Shown: positions 1 to 11,228, counted from the stretch's first letter. The stretch is 64,000 nt of DNA from Gigaspora rosea (GCA_003550325.1 QKWP01000763.1:162404-226403); one strand, 5' to 3'. The notes: generated by a model from the sequence alone, not told the origin. Made by a program: numbers and translations.

Positions 1-1
1 A

Positions 2-202
2 CCAAATAATAGACGTATTCGCAGCCCAGATGAAAATAAGAAGTCTTCTAAAAAATGTGCTAATAAGTGAAAATTAGACAAGAATAAAACAATTTTAGAA
101 CCAATTGTTAATATTGGCAATTTAACAATTTGTGATCAAAAAGAGAAGCCAGCAACTAAATGCTCACGAGGTCGACCACCAAAGAATAGTGAACAAAATT
201 GA
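2..202 (+). pseudogene. C-terminal fragment of an AT-hook-bearing protein
   Basis: An open frame enters from the left edge, has one TGA stop (about 50-52), and continues in the same frame to a TGA at 200-202. The last residues contain CSRGRPPKN, an AT-hook-like GRP core seen in minor-groove DNA-binding tails of nuclear proteins and some transposases. The body is Lys/Asn rich with no recognisable fold. It looks like the end of a decayed gene whose main part lies outside the window. I cannot name the family; a transposase tail is one possibility. Confidence 0.35.
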
Positions 203-274
203 TTTTTAATTTTGCTTTTCTTTTTGTATTTGCATAATTTGCATAATTTGCATCATTTTTCAAATAATGTATTA

Positions 275-422
275 AAGGAGTGACAAAAATCAGGTAATTT
301 TCTAGAGGAGGAGGTGATAAAAAAAGTTGAAATTATATATAAGAACCTGACTATATATATATTAAGAAAGAGGGGGGATAGGCCTCTGATAAAAAATAAT
401 CAGGTGACTAATGTCACTGCCC
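275..422. mobile_element. Harbinger-like MITE, copy 1
   Basis: 148-bp element with inverted termini (AAGGAGTGACAAAAATCAGG on the left, the complement of GGGCAGTGACATTAGTCACC on the right) and TTA duplications at 272-274 and 423-425. Related copies lie at 5926-6067 and 37777-37928. A 3-bp TTA/TAA duplication with GGG-type termini is the hallmark of PIF/Harbinger elements. It has no coding capacity. Confidence 0.6.
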
Positions 423-1000
423 TTATTGCTTGTTGTGAAAATGGTTAGCGGATAGTTGGCAGAAAAGATTGTATGGTAAGAGCTGTAATTTAGATATTCA
501 CATGTGTAACAGATATAAGTTAAAGCACTTGTATGAAAATTTTATAATTGCTTATTTTTTTAAAGCGAAAAATATTGGATTAAAATGCTTATTAAAGTAT
601 GATATAAGCGAAAATAAGATTCCAATTAGGCAATACTATAGGTCGAGAAACTCCATATATTGCGTCTTGTTTAGTACGACTTTGTTTGTGAACTAATAAT
701 AAGTTCTTTAATTAAATAGCATTAAATATAAATGCTTTCCCAAAACTGCATAAACATGTGCATTTAAACTGGCATGCATTTATAGAACATGCACAGATTT
801 GAATTATCTAACCGTATAAGTTTTCTATAATTTTAGGTCAAATATTATTGATTGTTTCAAAATACTCGATAATGATATTTTGCCCCTGAATAAATAGTTA
901 AGGCAGTTAAAATTTACGGATAAAAGTATATGGTAAAATGTAAAAATATATACGATTTTATTGGTCAATCGAAATTGATGTACGCAATATTGCACAGAAT
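423..1000. other. AT-rich spacer without a recognised gene
   Basis: The only open frame of note, at 469-696, has no recognisable domain and no coding-like composition. I see no repeat that I can bound in this stretch. Confidence 0.4.
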
Positions 1001-1720
1001 TGATGTACGAAAAAAAATAATATTTTTTATTTTATTTATTTCTAACTTCTTTAGTATTTTGCAAGAAACAATCTGACTTTTTTAGCACTTTACAAGAATA
1101 CCATCTCTTTTTTTCTACCATTTTGCAAGAATATATTAGATTTTTCTAACAATTTGCAAGAATACCAACACTTATTTCTAAAAAATGTTTTTTATTTTTT
1201 CATTTTTCTACTATTTTAGAAAGTATTTAGAAAAAAAACAAACCAAAAATAATAGTCAAAACAAAAGAAATAACTGAAGCAAAGACAATAGTTAACAAAA
1301 ATAATAGCTAACTGCAGGGTGTGTAAAAATAAGTATGTAAGGCTAGTTTTTTTATTTTTTTTCTACAAATAGTAATAGAATTAGATGTGATAAAATGTGA
1401 AAGTAGTTAAAATAATATGTAATAATGTAAAAATAATACTATAAAGAATGTATAATAATTAAAATATAATTGTTTGAAGCATAGCGAGAACTATATAGTA
1501 TAGCAAAAATACAATTTTGTGTTGGATTCTAGTCACATGCAGCCAATTAGCTATAGATCAATATAGATCAGTTTAATATTTATGTTTGACTTTAAACACT
1601 ACTAAGTATTCATTTTTAATAAAATATGTAATATGGTTAAAAATATTTAAAAATATAATATATATAATATATAATAATAATAAATAAAAAAAATAAAATT
1701 TGATACTGTATCAAGGGTAG
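1000..1720. repeat. Dispersed AT-rich repeat, copy A
   Basis: Begins with four to five spaced copies of a TTTTGCAAGAA-like motif about 45 bp apart. It continues through a segment with AATAATAGCTAACTGCAGGG and ends in poly(AT) with TAATAATAATAA. The same order of blocks recurs at 36443-37260, right of the assembly gap. No coding potential is visible. Ends and class are unknown. Confidence 0.5.
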
Positions 1721-1965
1721 AGGATACTATTTTAAAATTACATATAAACTTAATAGTAAATTGGTTTTATATTTAATTTTATGAAAAATTATATTAAGTA
1801 ACCTAATTTTAATTCTTAAGAAAAGTTTGTAGAGCAGGGTTTTCTAATTCTAATAATAGTAAAATTATTAAATTTGGTTAAAAAATTAGTGAGATATAAA
1901 TTTTTAAAAATTGGATATTAAAATTTAGTAATAAAACTAATTTATAAAGGATTTTAATAAATTTA

Positions 1966-2235
1966 GCAGGTTGCGATATCGCAGGTTAATATTTAAAAAA
2001 TAATTATAATAATTATTAGTTAGGGTTAGGGTATTAATATTAGGTTAGAGGGTGCATATATATATGCAAAATTAAGCATTAAAATTTTTTAATTAGAAGC
2101 ACAAGACTAGTTTACAAAATGAAATTTCAGGTTATTTAAAATCTTTGATTTTTTTGTAATTTTTCCTTCGTTTTGTTACACAAGATCCTGTGATCTAACT
2201 GGCCAATCATATTTACCTGCGATATAGCAACCTGC
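1966..2235. mobile_element. Inverted-repeat element with an internal telomere-like core
   Basis: Termini GCAGGTTGCGATATCGCAGG (left) and the complement of GCAGGTTGCTATATCGCAGG (right) are inverted repeats about 23 bp long. The interior carries TTAGGGTTAGGG and a block shared with 40805-40990, 51785-51990 and 53800-54020. No clear target duplication was found, so superfamily is open. Confidence 0.5.
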
Positions 2236-2254
2236 GATATTTAACAACCTTCTT

Positions 2255-2545
2255 TATAAATTTATACAAATTGACCAATTAGAATTAGAGATTTTGTACA
2301 ACCCAGAAAAATTTGAACCAATCCAAAAAAACTTTGTAATATATATAACTATATTTTTTTAGAATATAATAATAGTTCAAATTTTTACTATAACAAATAA
2401 ATTGTTTTATTTATATTTTGTAAAATTTAAATAAAAATTAGTTGTAATTTAAATAAGTTTTATTAGTAGCATATGTCAATTTTATATGAAAATTTCAAAA
2501 TACTATACAAAACTATATAAAAATAATCTATATACCCTTTACTCT
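2255..2545. repeat. Dispersed repeat related to 39270-39640
   Basis: The block order (AAAAATTTGAACCAAT..., a block ending near TTATTAGTAGCA, and the closing ACCCTTTACTCTTAAATT) parallels the element at 39270-39640. The left terminus is not resolved. Beyond it, 2546-2960 is AT-rich with several TTTTGAAATATTTTG-type inverted motifs and no gene. Confidence 0.35.
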
Positions 2546-2974
2546 TAAATTGCAAAAATTTTAAAAAATTTTGAAATATGTAAAATATTGTGAAATATTG
2601 TAAAAAACTACAAATTTATATGATAATATGCGAATATTACCTTTGTAACCCCAAAATAAGAAAATTAGATAAAGGTTTACATTATTTATTTGGCCTATTT
2701 CACAATATTTTGCTATATATTTTGCAATATTTCAAAATTTATTTTGAAATATTTTGAAAGAAATATATGCTAAAATTTTTTGAAAGATTGTAATTCTTTT
2801 GAAAGATTTCATATCAATTGCAATTCTTTTAAATGATTTTGGTATGAATTTTTTTCGAAAGATTTTATATATATTTTGCTAATAATCATCTATTATATTA
2901 TAATAATTATAATATATATTCTATATACTGCAAACTGCCAGATACAAGATCCTCCTATATATCAGACCCACCCT

Positions 2975-3195
2975 CATTTTTTTTTTTTTTTTAATGTTAA
3001 AGTAAGGTTATGCCTCTGGACTTTATTGAGTATATATTAATCATTACAATATATTGCTTACAGTTATTATACTATCTACTAAGTACCGAAACTTGGACTA
3101 TTTTATCCATAACCTAAACCTACTAGAGCCTACTATACTTCTATTTATATAGCTAGCCTGGTTTTGGACATCCTTTTTCCCCAACCAACTGTTAG
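2975..3195 (-). mobile_element. Probable 5-prime-truncated LINE 3-prime end
   Basis: A T-run at about 2980-2997 (a poly(A) tail read on the minus strand) is followed by about 180 bp resembling the sequence after the T-run at 23608, the apparent 3-prime end of the large minus-strand LINE. Matching stretches include a shared ACTTGG...TTT.CCC.AACC.A arrangement. A short truncated insertion of the same or a related LINE is the simplest reading. Confidence 0.3.
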
Positions 3196-3261
3196 TATTC
3201 ACATGTCCACTACTTTATCTACATTTCCTAATATCATTACTTCCAATTTGGTGTATATGAT

Positions 3262-4276
3262 ACCCTCATTATTTACTAATTAATTTCTTTTTTTTTTACT
3301 AATTAATTTTTTTGGTAGAATAAAAGAGACCTGGTCTTTTATTCAGCAGTTTACAATACTTTGTTATACTATATTTTTCTTTTTTACCAAATTTACTCAA
3401 ATTGTACATTATCTGACAAACTCATATGATCATGAAAAAATTTCTTACTGTTATTTTTTCATGTGTTATGACATAAACATGGTATTTAAATTAAAACTCA
3501 GCGAGCAACTCCCTACCAATCATGATCATAAATTGCCGGATAATACCAATATTGGGCAAATTGTCGAATACAGTAATTTGGCAATTGATTGGCTACATGT
3601 GCCGCAAAGCAGCACATGATCATTTGTCAAATTATCGTTATTCTACAATTTTTGCCCAATATTGTATACATATTATATTATCGCCAAATTTTATATATAT
3701 ATTAATAAATTAAATCATCATTATATATTACTTTAATCATTAATAAATTTACTAACTAATATATAAACTGTGTTTTTTTACTGAACCTAATTATAATACC
3801 TACATATTTCTAACCTTTATAATAATTCATGATGTATATTACTTAATTATAATTTGTTTTCAAATGAGAGAACTATATATAACTATATATAGTAAATTGT
3901 AATATACATGACTATATAAGATTTACTATAGTCAAAAATGCTATTTCATGTAAACAATAGTTTGTTTCTATTATTTATAGATTATTTTATAGCAATATCT
4001 CTGCATTTACTTAACAAATTTTAATAATATTACTATATTAAAATTGAAAATTAATGCACTACAAGTTTACTTAGAAATTGAAAATATATTTACTTAGTAG
4101 AAAAATGATTTCACTTTGTTGTAAAGTAGCATTTGTAGCTTAGCAATTTTATATAGTAAATTATACATTGCAATTTACTACTATAATATGCTATATAAAC
4201 AACCCAGGTCTGTTACATTTTATCAAAAAAATTAATTAGTAAAAAAAAGAAAATAATTAGTAAAAAACAAGAGGGT
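3262..4276. mobile_element. 1.0 kb inverted-repeat element
   Basis: The left end (from ACCCTCATTATTTACTAATT) and the complement of the right end (ACCCTCTTGTTTTTTACTAA) match for about 65 bp, including TTACTAATTAATTTTTTTG and then AGACCTGG (to about 3337; mirrored from about 4203). No target duplication is evident. The interior is non-coding and hosts a foldback unit at 3409-3664. Confidence 0.5.
3409..3664. repeat. Double palindrome (foldback unit), copy 1
   Basis: Two abutting palindromes: 3409 to about 3543 (arms TTATCTGACAAACTCATATG and a complement ending in GCCGGATAA) and 3547-3664 (arms CAATATTGGGCAAATTGT and ACAATTTTTGCCCAATATTG). The whole 256-bp unit recurs at 20910-21165 with the same order. 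It could form a cruciform or two RNA hairpins. It is non-coding. Confidence 0.6.
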
Positions 4277-4439
4277 CTAATATATAAAAGAATCTTTTAT
4301 ATGGCATATTATAGTATATATAGATTACTTATTTGAAAACAGATTATTAATTGAAAAATGTTTTTCATGCACCTGCATGGCCATGCACCTCTATACGCAT
4401 AAACAGATCATCAAGATAACAGATCGATTGATTTTTTTT

Positions 4440-5700
4440 TTGCTTTTGTTTATTTTTACATTTTTATCGGTACTATTTTTTTTAGATGCTATTTGATGTC
4501 ATCATTGGTAACATTGTAGGTGTCGTCACAAGTATTGTTTCAAGTTATTGCTGGTGTTGTCACTGGTATTGTCGCTGAATTTTCTTCTAGGTTAAACATT
4601 TAGCGAGTGGTCTTGTGTGCCTCTTGCAGGATAGTTGTCTGAATTTTTTCAGCGTTCTTCTAAAATAATATACGTTTCTCTGCTATTGTGAATGGTGTTC
4701 TTGTATGTTGCACATTTTTTTGAAGTTGTTTCATTGGATCTGAAACTGGCATTTGGATATGGTGGGTTTCTTTTTTTTTTTTATACTAGTTTTTTTGATA
4801 TCATTGGAGTTTAAGGTTTTTAGTATATCATTGGTACTTGTGAATTCGCCGTAGCTTTATTCATCGTTAATGCTTTTGATTTCTCCTTGGTTTTAAATTG
4901 GTGCTTATGATTTTACAGTATTATTAGTACTTGTAATTCATCATCAGTTTTCCGAAGTTGTTTTGTTGGATCTAAAACTGGCATTTGGATATAGTAGGTT
5001 TCTTTCTTTTTTTCTTTTTTGTTTTTTTTTCAGTATGTTAACCAGTTTTTTTGGTATCATTGGGATTTATGGTTTTCAGCATATTGTTGGTAATTGTGAA
5101 TTCGCTGTAGCTTTATTTTCATTATTAGCGCTTGTGATTTCAGCTTGGCCTTAAGTTGGTGCTTATGATTTTACAATGTCATTGGTGCTTGTGGTTTCAT
5201 CATTGGTTTTTTAAAGTTGTTTTGTTGGGTTCAAAACTGGCATTTGGATATGGTGGGTTTCTTTCTTTTTTTTTTTTTTTGTTTAGTATATTAACCAGTT
5301 TTTTTTGGTGTCATTGAAGTATAGTAATTGTGGATTCAGTATAATTTTATTCGTCATTGGCATTTGTAATTTCGCTTTGGCCTTAAGTTGGTGCTTATGA
5401 TTTCGCAGTTATAATTTTGCGGTATCATTGGTGCTTGTGGTTTCATTATCAGTGCCTGTGATTTTGTCTTTGTTCTCAGTGTCATTGGTGCTTGTAGTTT
5501 TGTTATGGTTTTTAGCATTGTTGGTGCTTGTGATTTCGCTATGACTTTTTAGGTTGTTGGTTTTTGCGATTTTGCCGTAGTTTTCACTAATGCTTGTAAT
5601 TTTACCATGGTTGTCAGTGACTTCATTAGTGCTTGTAGTAAAGGTTAGGGTTTGGGTTAGGGTTTGAGTTAGAGTTCGGGTTAGGGTTATAATTAGAATT
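4440..5700. repeat. GT-rich tandem array, 230-260 bp unit
   Basis: The phrase ACTGGCATTTGGATAT recurs at about 4745, 4977 and 5236, followed each time by GTAGGTTTC or GTGGGTTTC, a T-rich tract and AACCAGTTTTTTTGG or a variant. Shorter TTGGTGCTTGTGATTT phrases fill the remainder to 5640. At 5641-5690 the array ends in degenerate telomere-like units (GGTTAGGGTTTGGGTTAGGG). No gene is visible. Confidence 0.55.
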
Positions 5701-5925
5701 TATTAATTGTACTTGTATATGAATTAATAAAATATAAATAAAAAAAAATTATGTAATGTTTGTGAAAATAATAAAAAGACTTGAAAATTTTGTTTTTTCT
5801 GTGATCGAATTTGATTGGCCTGTTGCAAGCAATCAATTGCGTGTTCACATGATCAGTTTTTATTGGTCGATCATAGGATGCACAGAATTCTTAAACCCTT
5901 ATTAATTAATATATTATTTTAGTAA

Positions 5926-6067
5926 GGGCGCCTACTTTTATCACCTGATTTCAGTTTATTAGTAGCCCTTACCCCCCCCCCCTAGATATGAAAATTATCA
6001 GATCTTATATATAATTTCCAAAATTTTTGACCCCCCCTAGAAAATCAGGTGATAAAAGTAGGCTCCC
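5926..6067. mobile_element. Harbinger-like MITE, copy 2
   Basis: 142 bp with nearly perfect terminal inverted repeats (GGGCGCCTACTTTTATCACC versus GGGAGCCTACTTTTATCACC) and TAA duplications at 5923-5925 and 6068-6070. It shares the CACCTGAT inner block and a C-run (CCCCCCC) with copies 1 and 3. Confidence 0.7.
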
Positions 6068-6489
6068 TAATCACACTATTTCTATTACCCGAATACTAAA
6101 TCCAAATACAAAATACCTTAAACAGTATAATAAACTTATAAATTTAACTTTAAATAGAATAAGCTACATTCAAAAACTCTTTCCGCTGATCCTCTGATCC
6201 ATTTTCGGTGCTAAGGAAAAAGAAGAAAACACACAAACTAAATCAGGAAGGGAAATTCTAGGCATCTCTAGCTAGAGATGCCTAGCTTATATATCTCCGG
6301 CCATTTAACCAATCAAAGTACGATAAAATCACATGACTAAGGCTCATGTATATTTCCCAATTGCCGATGCTGCCATCGATGCATCGATCGCCAAGCCATT
6401 ACCGGATCAGTGACACAAGATCATCTTTAATCTTTAATTACTGTATTTGTTTTGTTTTGTTTTTCTTTCACAAATTTTTTTTATTTATT

Positions 6490-7620
6490 TAGCTGTTGTC
6501 GCCATTGGTGCCACAGTTGGTATCGTCGTTGGTGCCGCAATTGGTGTCGTCGTTGGTGCCGCAGTTGGTGTCGTTGTTGTTGCTGTAGTTGGTGTTGTAT
6601 TCTGTTAAGTGTTTACTGTGTTGTCAATTTTGCGCAATCTTGTTTGGTGCCGCCATTATATGTAGGATTAACAATTTAATGAGTTGGATTTAGTTGTTGA
6701 TTTGTTTTCTAACTAATACCCACTTTTATTTACAGGTGTTTTGTCATTGTCAATTTCGCGCAGTCTGTCTTGGTGCCTTTGTTATAGGTGGGTTTCGCCA
6801 TTCTATGGGTTGGATTTCATTGTTGATTTGTTTCAAGTGTTTTTTTCTTTATTGGTGCATAATTAACACCATTTTTCTTTGTAGGTGTTATACTACGTCG
6901 TTGGTGTCGATTTCGCGCAGTCTGTTTTGGTGCCTTTGTTATTATAGGTGGGTTTTACCGTTCTATGGGCTGGATTTCGTTGTTGATTTGTTTCAAGTAT
7001 CTCTAGTGTTTTTTTTTCTTTATTAGTACATAATTAACACCCACTTTTCTTTGTAGATGTTATACTACGTCGTTGGTGTCGATTTCACGCTGTCTGTTTT
7101 GGTGCCTTTGTTATAGGTGGGTTTCGCCGTTCTATGGGTTGGATTTCGTTGTTGATTTGTTTCAAGTATCTCTAGGGGTTTTTTCTTTATTGGTGCATAA
7201 TTAACACCCACTTTTCTTTGTAGGTATTATACTATATCATTGGTGTCGATTTCGCGCAATCTGTTTTGGTACCTTTGTTATAGGTGGGTTTCGCCGTTCT
7301 ATGGGTTGGATTTCGTTGTTGATTTGTTTCAAGTATCTCTAGTGTTTTTTTTCTTTGTTGGTATATAATTAACACCCACTTTTCTTTGTAGGTGTTATAC
7401 TGTGTCAATTTCGCGCAGTCTGTTTTGGTGCCTTTGTTATAGGTGGGTTTCGCCGTTCTATAGATTAGATTTCGTTGTTGATTTGTTTCAAGTATCTCTA
7501 GTGGTTTTTTCTTTATTGGTGCATAACTAACACTCTCTTTTCTTTGCAGGTGTTCTACTAAGTCTTTGGTGTCGATTTCGCGCTGTCTTCTTTGGTGGTG
7601 CTGTGGGATTTGCTGTTCTA
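6490..7620. repeat. Tandem array, about 160-170 bp unit
   Basis: A short 27-bp-like array of TCGTCGTTGGTGCCGCAGTT (6490-6600) is followed by five long units anchored on GTGGGTTTCGCC or a close variant at 6788, 6948, 7117, 7284 and 7443, plus a partial sixth. Each unit contains TTGTTGATTTGTTTCAAG, TAATTAACACC and CTTTGTAGGTGTTATACT. Open frames here are low-complexity (Cys/Trp rich) and judged spurious. Confidence 0.7.
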
Positions 7621-7857
7621 CAAGTTGCCTTTGGGTTGTTTGAGTGATTAAGTGTATCGTTGGTGTCGGTTTTGCACCAAAATATTGTGTAGATAGATTA
7701 ATGTAGATAGTTAGATAGGTGGTTAGATAATTAGGGTTAGGTTAGCTACTTTGAATCTGTTTGTTGTACAATAGATAGAAAGTGCTACAATTTTATTAAT
7801 AAAATAAAATTTATATTAATGTACTAAGTTTTGTCAATAGGTAATTATTATATCATA

Positions 7858-7990
7858 GTTAGGCCTTCACATGGGCCGGGTTGGGCCGAATATCAGTATA
7901 TCTTAGCCCTACCCGTATATATTAGGGCCTAATTTTCCGGATCCTGCCCTACTATCGGGCTCAAATTTCAGTAACCTTACCCGGCCCATT
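7858..7990. mobile_element. GC-rich remnant, possibly a single hAT-like end
   Basis: A locally GC-rich stretch starting near TAGGCCTTCACATGGGCC, with inverted ATGGGCCGGGT (about 7871-7881) and ACCCGGCCCAT (about 7978-7988). The composition contrasts sharply with the AT-rich surroundings and recalls the GC-rich subterminal regions of the hAT elements at 15189 and 30433. No matching far end was found. Confidence 0.3.
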
Positions 7991-8120
7991 AAGTTGTGGT
8001 TACCCTCCGAACTACCCGCGTGCTCTATTCATATAGTCGCGCTAGGGTTATAATCGCGAGGATGACCCGATTTGTGGCTTATATGAAAAAGGTAGTAGCA
8101 TATAATTGTATGAATGTGAT

Positions 8121-8560
8121 TAGTGATGTGCCGCGTATAGTACTGTACGCAAAAAATTTTTTAAAATATTCTAGAACAAATCATAAAACTATTCATATCT
8201 TAAATATCCTTTATGAAACTGCCTTTTATTTTTTAAGCAAATTTATTCCTTGCAAAATTTTGTATATAGATAGTTTATATATCATATGCTTACTATACGT
8301 ATTTCACATACTATACATACTATACAACTATACATACTGTACGTACTGTACGCGATAAGTTGCACCACGGTTACTCAACGCAATTATATTATTTTGTTCA
8401 ATTTCTAAAGATTTATTCAAATCTACAAGTGATTCTTTATATTTACCCATCTCGCGATAAGTTGCACCACAGTTAGTTAATGTAAATAAATTATTTGGTT
8501 CAATTTCTAAAGTACTGTACGCTAAAAAAATTCAGACATCATATAAATGGCACATCACTA
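8121..8560. mobile_element. hAT-type MITE carrying a TPR coding fragment
   Basis: The 440-bp element starts TAGTGATGTGCCGCGTATAG and ends with the complement of TAGTGATGTGCCATTTATAT. Flanks are AATGTGAT (8113-8120) and CATGTGAT (8561-8568), a 7/8 match to the 8-bp hAT duplication. Termini obey YARNG (TAGTG). An 80-bp relative with a perfect duplication lies at 24033-24112. Between the shared ends it carries a 162-bp stretch of tetratricopeptide coding sequence. Confidence 0.7.
8351..8512 (-). pseudogene. TPR repeat gene fragment captured in a MITE
   Basis: Read on the minus strand, 54 codons are open and form one complete 34-residue tetratricopeptide repeat (from LEIEPNN to DLNKS) plus 20 residues of a second (from LEIEQNN to GATYR). 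The spacing of G, Y, A/S and the LEIEPNN turn is typical of TPRs, which mediate protein-protein contacts. There is no start, no stop and no further repeats, so this is a fragment. It lies between the shared ends of a MITE family whose other copy (24033-24112) lacks it, so it was probably acquired by the element. Confidence 0.6.
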
Positions 8561-8672
8561 CATGTGATAGAGATTATAGGTACGACAGTGAATCTTAGTG
8601 CTTTCTTACTTCACTTGTCTTGTCACATGTTCTCTTCATTGCACCTAGCGCCCTGCTTGTTGTTATGCGTTA

Positions 8673-8850
8673 CGAGTTGAATGTCCCGCACCATAGCGTG
8701 GGCTCGTACCTGCTATTTTTTGTTGTCGTGTGTACCGAGTTGAAGGCGCCGCACCATATGTGGGCTCGAACTCGCTATTATAAAAAAAAAATTTTGATGC
8801 ATATAACGAGTTGAATGTGTCGCACCATAAGCGTGGGCTCTAACTCGCTC
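8673..8850. repeat. Three hairpin-like direct repeats
   Basis: Three copies of CGAGTTGAA..., then GCACCATA and GTGGGCTC, start at about 8673, 8736 and 8807. In the second and third, CGAGTT pairs with a downstream AACTCG about 30 bp later, so each could form a short stem-loop. Purpose unknown; no tRNA fold could be drawn. Confidence 0.45.
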
Positions 8851-8882
8851 TTCTATTTTGACAGGTGTTTTGACTTTACTAC

Positions 8883-9186
8883 ACAACCACTTGGTCAAGA
8901 TCGATGTATTTGAATTTTATGGATTCATAGAATTCAAATAAAAAAAATTCATCGGCCTTGGTCAAGTGGTTGTGGAGATACATTCGCTCAAAGTTTTTGG
9001 CATAACTTTTATTTTAACAGGCGTTTTAACTTTACTCAAACTTTGAGCAAATGTATCTCCACAACCACTTGATCAAGGTCGATGAAAATTTTTTTATTTG
9101 AATTCTATGAATCCATAGAATTCAAATAAAAAAATTTTTATCGACCTTGGTCAAGTGATTGTGGAGATACATTCGCCCAAAGTTTT
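8883..9186. repeat. Two tandem palindromes
   Basis: First palindrome 8883-8973 (arms ACAACCACTTGGTCAAG and its complement). Second palindrome about 9037-9186 (arms from CAAACTTTGAGC through CCACTTGATCAAGG and their complement). The two share arm sequence, so alternative pairings between them are also possible. Non-coding foldback DNA. Confidence 0.6.
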
Positions 9187-9754
9187 TAAAATTTTTATTT
9201 TTTTTTTGTAAATCGTTAGACGGGACAGTCCCCAAGAGATCGTAAGTCCAGGTTACACAAAAGTAGTCGACCTGTCCGGCGTTACCACGATCGGCAAAAA
9301 TAAAGATCACGTGACTTTTTTCATTTTAATTGGCTGAAAGGTCAGAGATATATAGTTATATATCTCTAGCTAGAGATGCCTAGAAGAACCCTTTCGGGAA
9401 AGGACCAAAAGACCACTAAAAAAAAAGAAAGAAGAAGTAAATTAAATAGGAGTTACTTAGGCCACCTTGGAGAAAGCGAAATGATACAACAACCTATCGT
9501 AAAATTTCGGTCTTGTAGAAAATTTTTTGTAAAAAGTGGGGATATCGTTGAGACCCTGTACTGCAGATCATAGTCAACAACAATAGGACATGTGATCAAT
9601 AATACAAACAAGCATTCCAAATAGAGAAATAAACAAGTTAAACACGTAATTTTTCGTGAATCAACAAAACAAACACGTCATAAGCATTTGTAACAAACAA
9701 AGTAGAAAATACTTCAATACAACATTGAACTAGACGAGTAATAGAATAGAACAA

Positions 9755-11228
9755 ATGTCACTTCTAGGAAAATTTAAGGCCTTCTTTAACAAACAAGACG
9801 AGGAAAGAGAAGCTTTAATTAGAGAAAACAAGGTTTTACTGCTTAAGATAGACACAGATATAGCAAAATTCTTAGAGATCGATTAGCCACATATAATTGC
9901 AGTAATACGAAATATAGTAGAGTTACACAGATGGGCAGAGCATAAGGTGATATGCAAAGAACCAATCACATAGCTAGAAATCGAACTGCTAAACGAGAAT
10001 GAAACAAGTAATAAAGACATAATACAGCATACAGATATAAAAGAGGAACCAAAAACAAAAGTAGAAGAATAACTGCCGAAACAACTACAAAAAGAAAGCG
10101 GAAGTCAGTAAAGGAGAAAAAAGAGTCTTTGAAGAACAGGATGAGAAAAGTGACAACAAGATAGTGGATAATGTGGAGGAGGAAAAGAAGGTGAAGGCCC
10201 TATTATTGGAGGCGGAATGCGGAAGTTGGGACTACAGTCTAGAAGAAAAAAAGGCCGAATTACGACAAAAAATACTTCCCACATGTGAGATGACAAACGT
10301 AACGAACAAAAAATGACAAAAAAAATGTGAAGACATTTATAACTCTATTTGGGCACCAAAGGGAAATTTTACAACTCGAGGTCAGAGTAGGAAATCACAA
10401 TATTTTTTTACAATCTGGGATCTGCCGGAAACAGTGGATGCTAGAGTAATTAAAAAACATTTGGGTTTCTTTGGCAAGGCCATAGTCTTGGCTTGGCAAC
10501 AAGGATGGAAAACGAAAGCAGCGTATGTCAAGGTGGAAATGGAAAATCAGCGCAAGGAAGAAGTCCTGAGGAACAGTTGGTCAGTTCACCTAGATGAGGG
10601 TAGAACATATAGAACGACCCCTGGAAGATTTAATCTAAACGAATTAGAATACAGAAACAAATTTAAACTAACCATCACAAATTTGCCCAGAAATGCAGTT
10701 GATACGTTATTATTGCGACAATTAAAAAAAATAGAGGCAAAAGCAGTACACGTACTAAATAACTGTCATGGGAACCAAAAGGGCACAGCCCATGTCTATT
10801 TTGATACAGAGGCTAAATACAAAGCCGCACAATTATCAACAGTTTTTTACTTTAATACTAAGTTAGAGTGGAAACGAGTAACCCGAGCTGCAACAAATAA
10901 AGAAAACTGGGACCAGCTAGAAATAGGAGGAGGATCAAACAAAGAAAAAACAAAAGAGTATGTAACTTATAGCAGAAGATGGGATGGTAGAGACATAGTA
11001 CATAGTAGAAAGCTCAGAAGTATAAATAGTAAAGGGAGGGAAAGTAGACTAGAACAAGGTACGGGTGCAATTAGTAATGCAATAGGAAAAGACGAAATAG
11101 ATAGAAGCAAAAACGCACAACAAAGGACAGAAGAAACTGAAAATCGCCAAATCCTAATGGAAATCCTAAAGAGGCTCTCCTTGTTGGAGAATGTCGATAA
11201 GGGGGTGGAAGCCCCCTATCGCTCCTGA
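9755..11228 (+). pseudogene. LINE ORF1, RRM-like nucleic-acid-binding protein (broken)
   Basis: Reading starts at an ATG at 9755 (MSLLGKFKAFF), runs into stops at about 9883 and 9979 and shifts frame. It is then open from about 10318 to 11228. The open part has two RRM-like modules. One is around YFFTIWDLPE...AYVKV. The other is around LTITNLPRN...KGTAHVYFD, whose last piece resembles an RNP1 strand. A basic, Glu/Lys/Arg-rich tail follows. ORF1 proteins coat LINE RNA and chaperone target-primed reverse transcription. The ORF2 frame overlaps its 3-prime end. The downstream half could still be translated, but the N-terminus is broken. Confidence 0.7.

Larger units (their letters stand above)
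6258..9383. mobile_element. 3.1 kb block bounded by palindromic inverted termini
   Basis: At 6258-6285 there is a perfect 28-bp palindrome (CTAGGCATCTCTAG followed by its own complement). At 9363-9383 most of the same palindrome recurs. The flanking about 80 bp are also inverted matches (AGATATAT, ATTGGTT/ATTGGCT, and CACATGAC on one side versus CACGTGAC on the other). Together they look like terminal inverted repeats of a large composite element. No target duplication is evident and no transposase is present. The interior is repeats and MITEs. Confidence 0.4.

Noticed and set aside
6452-7026. Cys/Trp-rich and Phe/Leu-rich frames in the tandem array
   Set aside because: Low-complexity products of GT-rich repeats; no start context or conserved domain, and the repeats are not multiples of three.
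8673-8850. CRISPR-like array
   Set aside because: Only three diverged, hairpin-like copies with unequal spacing in a fungal genome and no associated genes.
9200-9310. Possible tRNA gene
   Set aside because: No cloverleaf with acceptor pairing could be drawn, and no B-box was found.
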